DNA of 64,000 bases. It comes from CAZDQL01 sp964507325. Its GTDB lineage: Bacteria; Planctomycetota; UBA1135; GCA-002686595. Below the pieces are notes generated by a model. It did no database searches. It saw only the letters and a list, made by a program, of their open reading frames with translations, and was not told the origin of the DNA. Both the position numbers and the translations under genes were made by a program. Where the stretch lies: the NCBI GenBank assembly GCA_964507325.1, contig CAZDQL010000010.1, forward strand, positions 38,219 through 102,218, given 5' to 3'. This document shows, piece after piece, positions 28,537 to 36,425 of the stretch (positions within the stretch are counted from its first letter, which is position 1; every line of letters begins with the position of its first letter).

Positions 28537-28597
28537 GCTCGCTGGGTAGGTTGAGCCACGCGTAGTCTCCTCTCCCATCCGCCGAAGGCCAAGCATC
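28537..28597. promoter_or_regulatory. Divergent promoter region between the uronate operon and kdgK
   Basis: 61 bp between two divergent starts, so the uronyl hydrolase operon and kdgK are likely co-regulated from here. TAGTCT at 28563-28568, 29 nt before kdgK, is a possible -10 for the right-hand gene. No operator palindrome is obvious. Confidence 0.45.
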
Positions 28598-29695
28598 ATG
28601 CCGTTCGAGATCAAGCCGAAGTCATCCTGCCGCTGGGATTTGGTCAGCCTCGGGGAGGTGATGCTGCGCCTCGACCCCGGGGACGGGCGCGTCTCGACCA
28701 CCCGGACCTTCGAGGCGCGCGAGGGGGGCGGCGAGTACAACGTCGCTCGCGGGCTGCGGCGCTGCTTCGGCCTGGAGACGGCGCACGTGACCGCCCTGGT
28801 CGACAATCCCGTCGGCCGGCTGGTCGAGGACCTGATGCTGCAAGGGGGGGTCGACCTCACCCACCTCTCCTGGGTCGACTTCGACGGCATCGGCCGCCTC
28901 GCCCGCAACGGCCTGAACTTCACCGAGCGCGGCTTCGGCGTGCGCGCGGCGCAGGGCTGCTCCGACCGGGGTCACACCGCCATCTCGCAGATGCGCCCGG
29001 GGGAGGTCGACTGGGACGCGATCTTCGGCGAGCGGGGCGCGCGCTGGTTCCACACCGGCGGCATCTTCGCCGGCTTGTCGGAGTCCACCGCGCAGGTGGC
29101 CCGCGAGGCGATGGCGGCGGCGCGCGACCACGGCACGATCGTCTCCTACGACCTGAACTACCGCCCCTCGCTGTGGCAGGCGATCGGTGGTGAGGAGCGC
29201 GCTCGCGAGGTGAACCGCGAGCTGGCCCGTCTGGTCGACGTGATGCTCGGCAACGAGGAGGATTTCGGCGCCGCGCTCGGCTTCGAGGTCGAGGGGCTCG
29301 ATTCAGAGCTCTCCAAGCTCGACCCGGGGAACTTCGGCAGGATGATCGAGCGCGTGGTCGAGGTCTACCCGCAGCTGCAGGTCGTCGCGACGACCCTGCG
29401 CAACGCGCGCACGGCGACGATCAACGACTGGGGCGCGGTGTGCTGGACCGCGCAGGGGTTGGTCACCGCCCGCGAGCGTCCGGGCCTCGAGATCCTCGAT
29501 CGCGTCGGCGGCGGCGACTCCTTCGCCTCGGGGCTGATCTACGGCTTCCTCGCGGGGAAGGGCCCGCAGTACGCCGTCGAGTGCGGCGCCGCGCACGGCG
29601 CCTTGGCGATGACGACCCCCGGCGACACGACGATGGTCCGCCTGGCGGAGGTCGAGCGGGTGATGCGGGGAGGCACCGCGCGGGTGGCGCGCTGA
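28598..29695 (+). CDS. kdgK: 2-keto-3-deoxygluconate kinase (PfkB family)
   Basis: 365-residue PfkB kinase predicted to phosphorylate 2-keto-3-deoxygluconate to KDPG. The N-terminal SLGEVMLRLDPG and EGGGEYNVA (about 43-51) form the sugar site, HTGGIF near 151-156 and YDLNYRPSLW near 183-192 are typical of KDG kinases, and the anion hole with catalytic Asp is GGGDSF near 305-310. Slightly longer than average for KdgK. It is monocistronic but faces the operon carrying the hydrolase, SDR and aldolase that make and use its substrate and product. Confidence 0.9.
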   Translation: MPFEIKPKSSCRWDLVSLGEVMLRLDPGDGRVSTTRTFEAREGGGEYNVARGLRRCFGLETAHVTALVDNPVGRLVEDLMLQGGVDLTHLSWVDFDGIGRLARNGLNFTERGFGVRAAQGCSDRGHTAISQMRPGEVDWDAIFGERGARWFHTGGIFAGLSESTAQVAREAMAAARDHGTIVSYDLNYRPSLWQAIGGEERAREVNRELARLVDVMLGNEEDFGAALGFEVEGLDSELSKLDPGNFGRMIERVVEVYPQLQVVATTLRNARTATINDWGAVCWTAQGLVTARERPGLEILDRVGGGDSFASGLIYGFLAGKGPQYAVECGAAHGALAMTTPGDTTMVRLAEVERVMRGGTARVAR

Positions 29696-29781
29696 GGACT
29701 CGGCGGACTCCGTAGAACCTGGCGCTGACCTACCTGCCGCGGCTAGGCTGACCCACGTCCTCCAGATCCAGGAGCATCGTC

Positions 29782-32700
29782 ATGCAGCGGAAGCCTCTCC
29801 GCACCGTATCCATCCTCGTATGGACCTTCTCGTCCGTCTTGGCGCTCTCGGCGTGCGCGAGTACACAGGAGAGTGGGGCAGGTGCGCCTCGCCAGGCGAT
29901 CGAGGAGTGGCGGGACCTGGGATTCGGCATGTTCATCCACTGGGGGCCCGTCGCCCAGAAGGGCACCGAGATCGGGTGGTCCCGCGGCCGGGGAGTGCCG
30001 CGGGAGGAGTACGACTCGCTCTACGAGAGCTTCGACGCCCCCCGCTTCGACGCTCGCGAGTGGGTGCGGGTGGCCAAGGCGGCGGGGATGAAGTACGTCA
30101 TCCTCACCAGCAAGCACCACGACGGCTTCTGCCTCTGGGACTCGCAGCAGACCGACTACGACGTGATCAGCTCGCCCCTCGGGCGCGACGTGGTCGCGGA
30201 GCTCTCCGCCGCCTGCCGGGAGGAGGGGTTGGAGTTCGGGCTCTACCACTCGATCCTCGACTGGTATCAGCCCGACTACAACACCGCGGGCAGCCAGGGC
30301 GGCAGCGGCCAGCTCCTGCCAGCCGGGCAGGAGCCGAGCATGGACCGCTACCAGGAGTACCTGCACGCCCAGCTGAAGGAGCTCGTCACCGGGTACGGGC
30401 CCCTGATGACGCTCTGGTTCGACGGCGAGTGGGAGGAGCCGTGGACCTACGAGCGCGGAGTGCGCCTGGCGCAGTTCTGCCACGCGCTCGATCCGAAGAT
30501 GCTGATCAACAACCGTGTCGGCAAGGCGCGCCAGGGAATGGCGGGCACGACGCGGCAGGACTCCGGGAATCCCGGCGACTACGACACCCCCGAGCAGCGC
30601 ATCGGAGCCTACGAGGACGAGCGCCCGTGGGAGACCTGCATGACGATCTGCAAGCAGTGGGCGTGGAAGCCGGAGGACGAGATGAAGTCGCGCGAGGAGT
30701 GCCTGCAGACCCTCTTGCGCACCGTCGGCGGGGACGGAAACCTGCTCTTCAACGTCGGTCCGATGCCGGACGGACGGATCGAGCCGCGGCAGGTCGAGCG
30801 CCTGCGCGAGATGGGGGAGTGGCTCGCGCTGCACGGCGACGGGGTGTACGGCACGCGGGGCGGTCCGTTCATGCCTGGTGCATGGGGAGCCTCGACGCGG
30901 CGCGGCGACAAGATCCAGCTCTTCATCATGGCCTGGCAGGTGGACGGGAGGCTCGTGCTCCCGCCGATCGGCCGTCGGGTCGTCGCACACCGCACCCTGA
31001 GCGGAGGCACAGCGCAGGTGGTGCAGAAGACGACGGGAATCGAGATCGCGCTGTCCCCCGACGATCGCGACGCGGTGGCCACCGTGATCGAGCTGACCCT
31101 GGACGGGAGCGCCTCGATCGTCGACGCCGTCCAGGTACCCGATCCCACCCAGGCCCACCTGCACGCGCCCGCGGAGTCGATCGAACGCTGGAAGGACTGG
31201 CGCTTCGGCATGTTCGTCCACTGGGGCCCCGTGTCCCTGAAAGGCACGGAGATCGGCTGGTCGCGCCAGGGCCCGCGGCGCGGGCGCGCGCGCGGCGGCA
31301 CCGGGACCATTCCGGTGGAGGTCTACGACAACCTCTACCGCGAGTTCGATCCGGTGCGCTTCGACGCGGAGGAGTGGATTCGGATCGCACAGGACGCGGG
31401 GATGCAGTACCTCGTCTTCACGTCGAAGCACCACGACGGCTTCTCGAACTTCGACTCCGCTCACACCGACTACGACATCACCAATCCCGGATCTCCCTAC
31501 GGCAGGGACATCTGTGCGCAGCTCGCGGAGGCCTGTCACCGCAACGGGCTCGGGCTCGGTTGGTACTACTCGCCGCGCGATTGGTACCACCCCGACTTCG
31601 CCACCGAGAACCACGCCCGGTACCTCGACTTCTACCTGGGTCAGCTCCGCGAGCTGTGCACGAACTACGGCCAGGTCGACATCCTCTGGTTCGACGGTCT
31701 GGACAGCCCGCGCGAGGTCTGGAAGGACGTGCCCGAGCGTTCCTTCGCGATGCTGCGCGAGCTCCAGCCCGACATCGTGCTCAACAACCGCGGCGGCTTG
31801 CCCGGGGACTTCGACACACCGGAGCAGCGCATCGGCGGCTTCGACCGCGAGCGGCCGTGGGAGACCTGCATGACGATCTGCCGCCAGTGGGCGTGGAAGC
31901 CGAACGACACCCTGAAGAGCTTCGAGCAGTGCATCCGCACCCTGGTCTCCACCGCGGGCGGCGATGGCAACCTGCTCTTCAACGTCGGCCCCATGCCCGA
32001 CGGACGCATCGAGCCGCGCCAGGTCGCGCGCCTGCGGGAGATGGGCGCCTGGCTGCGCGAGCACGGCGACAGCATCCACGGCACGCGGGGCGGCCCCTTC
32101 TACCCCGGCGCGTGGGGGGCGAGCACCCACCGCGGGAACAGCGTGTACCTGCACGTCTTCGACTGGGAGGAGGGGCAGCTCGTGCTGCCCGGCTTGAGTC
32201 GCAGGATCGTCTCCGCGGAGGTCATGGGCGGAGGGGAGGTCACGGTCGAGCAGCAGGATCGGATCATCACCGTCGCCATCCCCGAGGCCGACCGCGATCC
32301 GGTCGACACCGTCGTCGTCCTGACGCTGGACGGGCCGGTGACCGAGATGGCGCAGCTGCAGCGCGCGCCCACGGCCTTCGACCTCGGCCTGCACGGCGAC
32401 TGGATCTCCGAGGGGGCGACCTACGAGACGAGCACCCGCGCCGAGCAGTGGAGCACCCACGAGGAGCACCTGCTCACCGACGAGGCCTACGGCGGGAACT
32501 GGGCCTTCCACACCGACCAGGAGAGCGATCCCTTCGTCACCATCGACCTCGGCGCGGTCGAGCTCGTCCGGGGCATCGAGATCGTGAACCGCCGGGAGAT
32601 GCTACGGGAGCGGGCGCAGGGGTTGACCGCCTGGCTCTCGGAGGACGGCGAGACCTGGAGGCAGGTGTGGCAGGCGTCCAGCGTGCAGGCGACGTGGGAG

Positions 32701-32811
32701 GTCGTCCTCGGCACTCCGGGTACGAAGGCGCGCTACGTGAAGCTCGGTCTGCACTCCGACGAGGGGCAGTACCTGCATCTCTACCGCGTGCGGGTGTTCG
32801 GCGGCGAGTGA
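29782..32811 (+). CDS. Lipoprotein with two tandem GH29 alpha-L-fucosidase modules and a C-terminal carbohydrate-binding-like domain
   Basis: 1009 residues. ATG 29782 has AGGAG at 8 nt; the lipobox is LSAC with Cys25. Module 1 (about 40-450) has FGMFIHWGP at 48-56, KHHDGF at 111-116 and the nucleophile Asp214 in LWFDG. Module 2 (about 465-860) repeats these, with nucleophile Asp638 in LWFDG. Both keep TPEQRIG, ETCMTIC.QWAWKP and GDGNLLFNVGPMPDGRIEP. Residues about 880-1009 resemble an F5/8-type module. Single GH29 domains are the norm; a tandem pair with both nucleophiles intact suggests two specificities on one chain, for example alpha-1,3 and alpha-1,4 fucose of fucoidan. TAGGCT at 29744-29749 is a possible -10. 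Confidence 0.9.
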   Translation: MQRKPLRTVSILVWTFSSVLALSACASTQESGAGAPRQAIEEWRDLGFGMFIHWGPVAQKGTEIGWSRGRGVPREEYDSLYESFDAPRFDAREWVRVAKAAGMKYVILTSKHHDGFCLWDSQQTDYDVISSPLGRDVVAELSAACREEGLEFGLYHSILDWYQPDYNTAGSQGGSGQLLPAGQEPSMDRYQEYLHAQLKELVTGYGPLMTLWFDGEWEEPWTYERGVRLAQFCHALDPKMLINNRVGKARQGMAGTTRQDSGNPGDYDTPEQRIGAYEDERPWETCMTICKQWAWKPEDEMKSREECLQTLLRTVGGDGNLLFNVGPMPDGRIEPRQVERLREMGEWLALHGDGVYGTRGGPFMPGAWGASTRRGDKIQLFIMAWQVDGRLVLPPIGRRVVAHRTLSGGTAQVVQKTTGIEIALSPDDRDAVATVIELTLDGSASIVDAVQVPDPTQAHLHAPAESIERWKDWRFGMFVHWGPVSLKGTEIGWSRQGPRRGRARGGTGTIPVEVYDNLYREFDPVRFDAEEWIRIAQDAGMQYLVFTSKHHDGFSNFDSAHTDYDITNPGSPYGRDICAQLAEACHRNGLGLGWYYSPRDWYHPDFATENHARYLDFYLGQLRELCTNYGQVDILWFDGLDSPREVWKDVPERSFAMLRELQPDIVLNNRGGLPGDFDTPEQRIGGFDRERPWETCMTICRQWAWKPNDTLKSFEQCIRTLVSTAGGDGNLLFNVGPMPDGRIEPRQVARLREMGAWLREHGDSIHGTRGGPFYPGAWGASTHRGNSVYLHVFDWEEGQLVLPGLSRRIVSAEVMGGGEVTVEQQDRIITVAIPEADRDPVDTVVVLTLDGPVTEMAQLQRAPTAFDLGLHGDWISEGATYETSTRAEQWSTHEEHLLTDEAYGGNWAFHTDQESDPFVTIDLGAVELVRGIEIVNRREMLRERAQGLTAWLSEDGETWRQVWQASSVQATWEVVLGTPGTKARYVKLGLHSDEGQYLHLYRVRVFGGE
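29902..32340 (+). repeat. Internal gene duplication of the GH29 module
   Basis: Two diverged copies of about 400 codons lie in one frame. The best-conserved stretch is identical at DNA level for 21 bases (30631-30651 and 31861-31881, 1230 bp apart = 410 codons), and conservation around the nucleophile and C-terminal strands is high at protein level. Copy 2 has an Arg/Gly-rich insertion near 31266-31310. Confidence 0.85.
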
Positions 32812-32824
32812 GGGACGTCCCTCA
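32809..32824. terminator. Perfect 16-bp palindrome made of two convergent stop codons
   Basis: TGAGGGACGTCCCTCA is its own reverse complement. Its first three bases are the TGA of the fucosidase gene and its last three are the complement of the TGA of the HEAT-VWA gene. As RNA it can form a 6-bp stem with an ACGT loop in either direction. Confidence 0.45.
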
Positions 32825-34309
32825 ATCGTACGTCCGGAACTCCCCGCCGGTGGACTCGGCGATCTTCCGCATCTGGGTGCGGTACCAGTCGACGTCGCTG
32901 TAGGCCACCGTGTGCACCGTGACCTTGTGGAAGCGGTTGATGTCCTGCAGGTGGGGGGTGACCCGATACCAGTGGACGTAGAGCCCCACGTCGGGCTCGC
33001 CGGAGGAGAGCAGGTAGGCGGTGTCCAGCTCGGGGTCCTCGACGACCATCTCCAGCAGCTGCCAGATGTCCTTGGCCTGGCCCGTGGGGGCCTTGCGAAC
33101 GAACTCCAGGGCCTGCTTGCGGCTGCGCTTGGTGAGCTTGATCGGCCCCTTCTCGTTGAGGGTCTTCACCACCTCGTTGTAGGTGTGGACGTTGAAGACC
33201 AGCCGGCCCTCGAGCTTCTCCAGCACCTGGCTCAGCTCCTCCAGGGCGGCGACCTCCTTGACCTCACCGGTGGCCAGGGGCTCCTTCATCTTCCTCGACT
33301 TGTCGATCAGGAAGGCCACGTGGTCGCTGACCAGCCGGATGCCGTGGTAGGCCACCGTGCGCTGCCCGGCGTCACCGGTCCCCTTGCGGCGCCCCTCGGG
33401 GAAGCGGAAGGTCTCGCGGTTCGCCTTCCACCAACCCCTCCAGGCCTCCGCGCGGGTGTGCTTCAGACCGGTGAGGGCCTGCAGCGACTCGACCGCGCGC
33501 ACCGCGACCACTGGGCGACCGTCGTCCAGGGCTTCGAGCAGGAGATCCACTGCGATCTTGGTCTGGGTGGTGGCCAGGTTGTCGACCGCCTGCATGCGCG
33601 GGCGCCAGTCGTCGTCCTTCAGGGCGGCGGCGCACAGCTCGTGGACCTCCTCGAAGTAGATCTCGGGCAGCGCCCCCAGGAGGGCGCAGCGCACGCCACC
33701 GTCCTTGTCCTTGCGAATGGCGGTCAGGAAGGCCTCGCGCCACTCCTCGGGCTCGGCGAGAGCCAGGGCTTCGAGCACGTTGGCGCGCAGGTAGGCGTCC
33801 TTGTGGCGGGCGAGCTTCTTCAGGTGCTTGACGGCGGGGGGGTAGTCCATCTGGCCCAAGGAGCGGGCCGCGGCGCGGCGCACGCCGATGTGCTTGTCGC
33901 CGAGGGCGTCGACCAGGGCTCCGCCGTACTCGCCGTCCCGGTAGATCCCCAAGAGCTCGGCGCACCACTGCCGCACCCACTCGTCGCGTCTGTTTTTGCG
34001 CAGCTCCGTCTCGACGCGCTTGCGCGCGTAGGGATCGGTGATCTTCTCGAGCCCGACAAAGGCGATGTCGCGGTAGTGGGGCGCGGGGAGGTGCTGGTTG
34101 CTGCGCCGGCCCCTGCGGCCGAGGAACTCGAGCAGGAGCTCCACCGCCTCCGGGCTGTTCAGCTCCGCGGCCATGGCGGCTCCGCGGCGCGCCTCGCCCT
34201 CCCCCGGCTCGTCGAGCAGCTCGCGTGCTGTGGCGAGGTCCTGGCCGTAGAGGGGGGCGGTTGGCGTCAGAAGGCCGGCGGAGATCAGCAGGGCGGAGAG
34301 AGAGCGCAT
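32822..34309 (-). CDS. Secreted HEAT-repeat protein with VWA-like domain
   Basis: 495 residues. Signal peptide 1-22 (PLYG-Q). Residues about 25-255 form five or six HEAT-type helical repeats (recurring ALGDKHIGVRRAAARSLG-like units). About 310-495 resembles a von Willebrand A fold: HVAFLIDKSRKM carries the first MIDAS segment as DKSRK instead of DxSxS, and the VHTVAYSD...IAESTGGEF ending is typical of VWA domains. The degenerate MIDAS may weaken metal-dependent adhesion. HEAT-VWA secreted proteins are frequent in planctomycetes; function is protein-protein contact by inference. A TAGACT hexamer on this strand (34352-34357) lies 42 nt upstream. Confidence 0.75.
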   Translation of the reverse strand: MRSLSALLISAGLLTPTAPLYGQDLATARELLDEPGEGEARRGAAMAAELNSPEAVELLLEFLGRRGRRSNQHLPAPHYRDIAFVGLEKITDPYARKRVETELRKNRRDEWVRQWCAELLGIYRDGEYGGALVDALGDKHIGVRRAAARSLGQMDYPPAVKHLKKLARHKDAYLRANVLEALALAEPEEWREAFLTAIRKDKDGGVRCALLGALPEIYFEEVHELCAAALKDDDWRPRMQAVDNLATTQTKIAVDLLLEALDDGRPVVAVRAVESLQALTGLKHTRAEAWRGWWKANRETFRFPEGRRKGTGDAGQRTVAYHGIRLVSDHVAFLIDKSRKMKEPLATGEVKEVAALEELSQVLEKLEGRLVFNVHTYNEVVKTLNEKGPIKLTKRSRKQALEFVRKAPTGQAKDIWQLLEMVVEDPELDTAYLLSSGEPDVGLYVHWYRVTPHLQDINRFHKVTVHTVAYSDVDWYRTQMRKIAESTGGEFRTYD

Positions 34310-34382
34310 GGTGGGTTGAGATGCGGGGCCGGGACGTGACCCTCGGTCCTCAGTCTAGGCTCGGGAGTGCGATCGGGGGTCG

Positions 34383-36380
34383 TCATTCGCGGCTCCCATC
34401 GTTCGCGTCTTCTCCATCGGGAATGTCGTGATCGCTCAGCCGCGGCACGAGCCGCAGCGCCAGGCCGGATCGCGGTGCGACCTTGCGGGACCAAGTCGTG
34501 CCCGGCTCGATCGTGGTCCGGAGGAGGTGCAGCCGCTCTCCGGCCTCCGGCGGGTCCGCGTAGAGCGACATGTCGTACTGCACGCCCGGCTCGAGGAACT
34601 CGAAGCCGGTGGTGAAGCTGCGCTCGCTCGCTCCGTTCATGCAACCGACGTACCACTCCCGGCCGCTGCGCCGAGCGAGCGCCGCGTACTCGCCGATCTC
34701 TCCCTCGAGCACCCGCGTCTCGTCCCACACCGTCGGCAGGTGCGCGAAGAACTCGAGCGCCGGACCCTCCTCGATGACGTTCTTCTGCCCCCCGGCGCCG
34801 CCCTTCGCGCCGGGGGAGCCCGGCGGCCGGTCGTACCAGTAGACGAACTGCCACGGGCTGTAGAGGCAGATCGCCTTGGCCAACTGGTAGGCGTGGCTGG
34901 CGTTCTGTGCCACGCGACCGTCGTGGTAGCAGATGGTGTTGTCCCCGGCTCCACAGAGCATGCGGGTGAAGAGGATCGTCAGCGTCTGTTCGTTCGGCGG
35001 CGAGGTCTCGTCGCCGGCGATGCCCTCCTGGGTCATCAGGTTGGGGTAGGTGCGCGAGAAGCCGGTGGGCCGGTACTCGTCGTGCACGTCGACCATCAGC
35101 TCGTGCTCGGCCGCCTTGCGCACCGCCGCGTGCAGCCAGGTGGTCCAGCGCTGCGAGCCGACGTTGACGAAGCCGTACTTGACCCCCTTGACTCCCCAGT
35201 CGCGGTAGAGCGGCAGCAGGTCGTCGAGCTGCTTCTCCAGGGCGCGGCGGTTGACGTAGAGCAGGATCCCGACGCCGCGCTGCTCGGCGTACTCGATCAC
35301 CTGGGGCAGGTCGAGCGGCCCCGGCGAGCGCTTCGGATCGACGCTCACCGTCGTCGCGTCGGAGCTCTCTTCGTATTCGTGCCCGTACCAGCCGGCGTCG
35401 AACTCGACGTACTCGATCCCGTTCGCCGCCGCGAAGTCGACGCAGGCGCGCCCCCCCTCGGTGGTGAGCGTCACTTCGCGCAGCACCGTGCCCGGGCGGA
35501 TCCAGGAGGTGTCCTCGATGGCGCAGGGGTCGTTGAGGTTGAGGATCAGGTCGTTGTTCTCGAGCAGCTCGCCCGGTGTGTCCGCGACCATCAAGAGCCG
35601 CCACGGCGAGCGGAAGGGCAGGGGACAGACCGCTCCTCCGCTGAGCTCGGAGACGAGCGCGTGCTCGCTCCCCGCGAGCGGCGCGAGCTTCATGCGCGCG
35701 AAGTCGACCAGGCGCGCCTCTCCCAGTGCGAGGTAGGGCCCGTCCTCGACCGCGAGCACCAGCGGCCGCTCGCAACCGGGACCGACCTGCGAGAGCTGCG
35801 TCGCGGCGTAGCGTCCCTGCGCCGAGTACACCGGCCAGGCACGGTGATCGCCGGTGAAGCGGAACTCGCTGTGCTCGTGGGCGATGCGAAGGGTCTCGAT
35901 GCCGTCCTGCTTGGGAACCGCGTAGTAGAACGCGACCCCCTCGTCGTAGGCGCGCAGCTCGATCGAGAAGCAGAGCGGCGTCGGCTCGGCGCACTTGAGC
36001 TCGACCGCCAGCCGGTTGTACCGGTCGCGCACCTCGCTGCGCTCGCCGTACACCGGGCGCCAGGTCGAGTCGTGGGAGGTGGTGTGCCAGCCGACGAGCG
36101 TCACCTGCGAGGTCAGCGCGTGCGGATCGACCGCCGTGCCCCGGAACGCGGTGTCCTGCAGGTGCAGGCCGAGCCGCGAGGGAGCGACGAGCAACTCCTC
36201 CCCCCGAGTCACCGTCCAGGTCGGCACTCCGCCCTCACCGCTCCAAGCGCGCAACTCGAAGGTCGCGCTGAGCGTGCCGTCGGGGGAGACGACCGAGAGG
36301 GGGCGGGGAGGAGCAGCGGCGGAGGCCCCTACATGAGCGGGCAGGGCGAGGAGCAGAGGGCAGAGAGCGGTGATCCACAT
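34383..36380 (-). CDS. GH97 family glycosidase, secreted
   Basis: 665 residues from ATG 36380, which opens a signal peptide and is preceded by a TATAGT box; an upstream GTG at 36410 would overlap that box. The N-terminal beta-super-sandwich (about 25-290) contains VSPDG, YDEGVAFYY and W.P.Y. motifs of GH97; the (beta/alpha)8 domain follows with EFDAGWYG, LLYVN, GVKGVKYGF and HDEYRPTGFSRTYPN. Known GH97 members are alpha-glucosidases or alpha-galactosidases. The retaining-type Asp in the KxDF strand is Gly here, and the inverting-type His-Glu before the RPTG segment reads His-Asp, so the mechanism cannot be assigned simply. It sits 45 bp after the unknown lipoprotein gene but has its own promoter-like box. 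Confidence 0.85.
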   Translation of the reverse strand: MWITALCPLLLALPAHVGASAAAPPRPLSVVSPDGTLSATFELRAWSGEGGVPTWTVTRGEELLVAPSRLGLHLQDTAFRGTAVDPHALTSQVTLVGWHTTSHDSTWRPVYGERSEVRDRYNRLAVELKCAEPTPLCFSIELRAYDEGVAFYYAVPKQDGIETLRIAHEHSEFRFTGDHRAWPVYSAQGRYAATQLSQVGPGCERPLVLAVEDGPYLALGEARLVDFARMKLAPLAGSEHALVSELSGGAVCPLPFRSPWRLLMVADTPGELLENNDLILNLNDPCAIEDTSWIRPGTVLREVTLTTEGGRACVDFAAANGIEYVEFDAGWYGHEYEESSDATTVSVDPKRSPGPLDLPQVIEYAEQRGVGILLYVNRRALEKQLDDLLPLYRDWGVKGVKYGFVNVGSQRWTTWLHAAVRKAAEHELMVDVHDEYRPTGFSRTYPNLMTQEGIAGDETSPPNEQTLTILFTRMLCGAGDNTICYHDGRVAQNASHAYQLAKAICLYSPWQFVYWYDRPPGSPGAKGGAGGQKNVIEEGPALEFFAHLPTVWDETRVLEGEIGEYAALARRSGREWYVGCMNGASERSFTTGFEFLEPGVQYDMSLYADPPEAGERLHLLRTTIEPGTTWSRKVAPRSGLALRLVPRLSDHDIPDGEDANDGSRE

Positions 36381-36389
36381 GACGGCGCA

Positions 36390-36395
36390 ACTATA
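36390..36395 (-). promoter_or_regulatory. Candidate -10 element, leaderless-type
   Basis: Read on the minus strand, TATAGT ends 9 nt before the ATG at 36380, with no Shine-Dalgarno in the gap. It is one of the best matches to TATAAT in the window and argues for the 36380 start of the GH97 gene. Confidence 0.5.
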
Positions 36396-36425
36396 CGCCC
36401 TCTTCGCCACCCAGATCCGCTCGGA

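Noticed and set aside
29743..32511. Long minus-strand open frame (about 920 codons) antisense to the fucosidase
   Set aside because: Its apparent internal repeats simply mirror the duplicated GH29 modules; no domain or start signal is seen.
36381..36410. Upstream GTG start of the GH97 gene at 36410
   Set aside because: It would place the TATAGT box inside the coding region and lengthen the signal peptide with polar residues.
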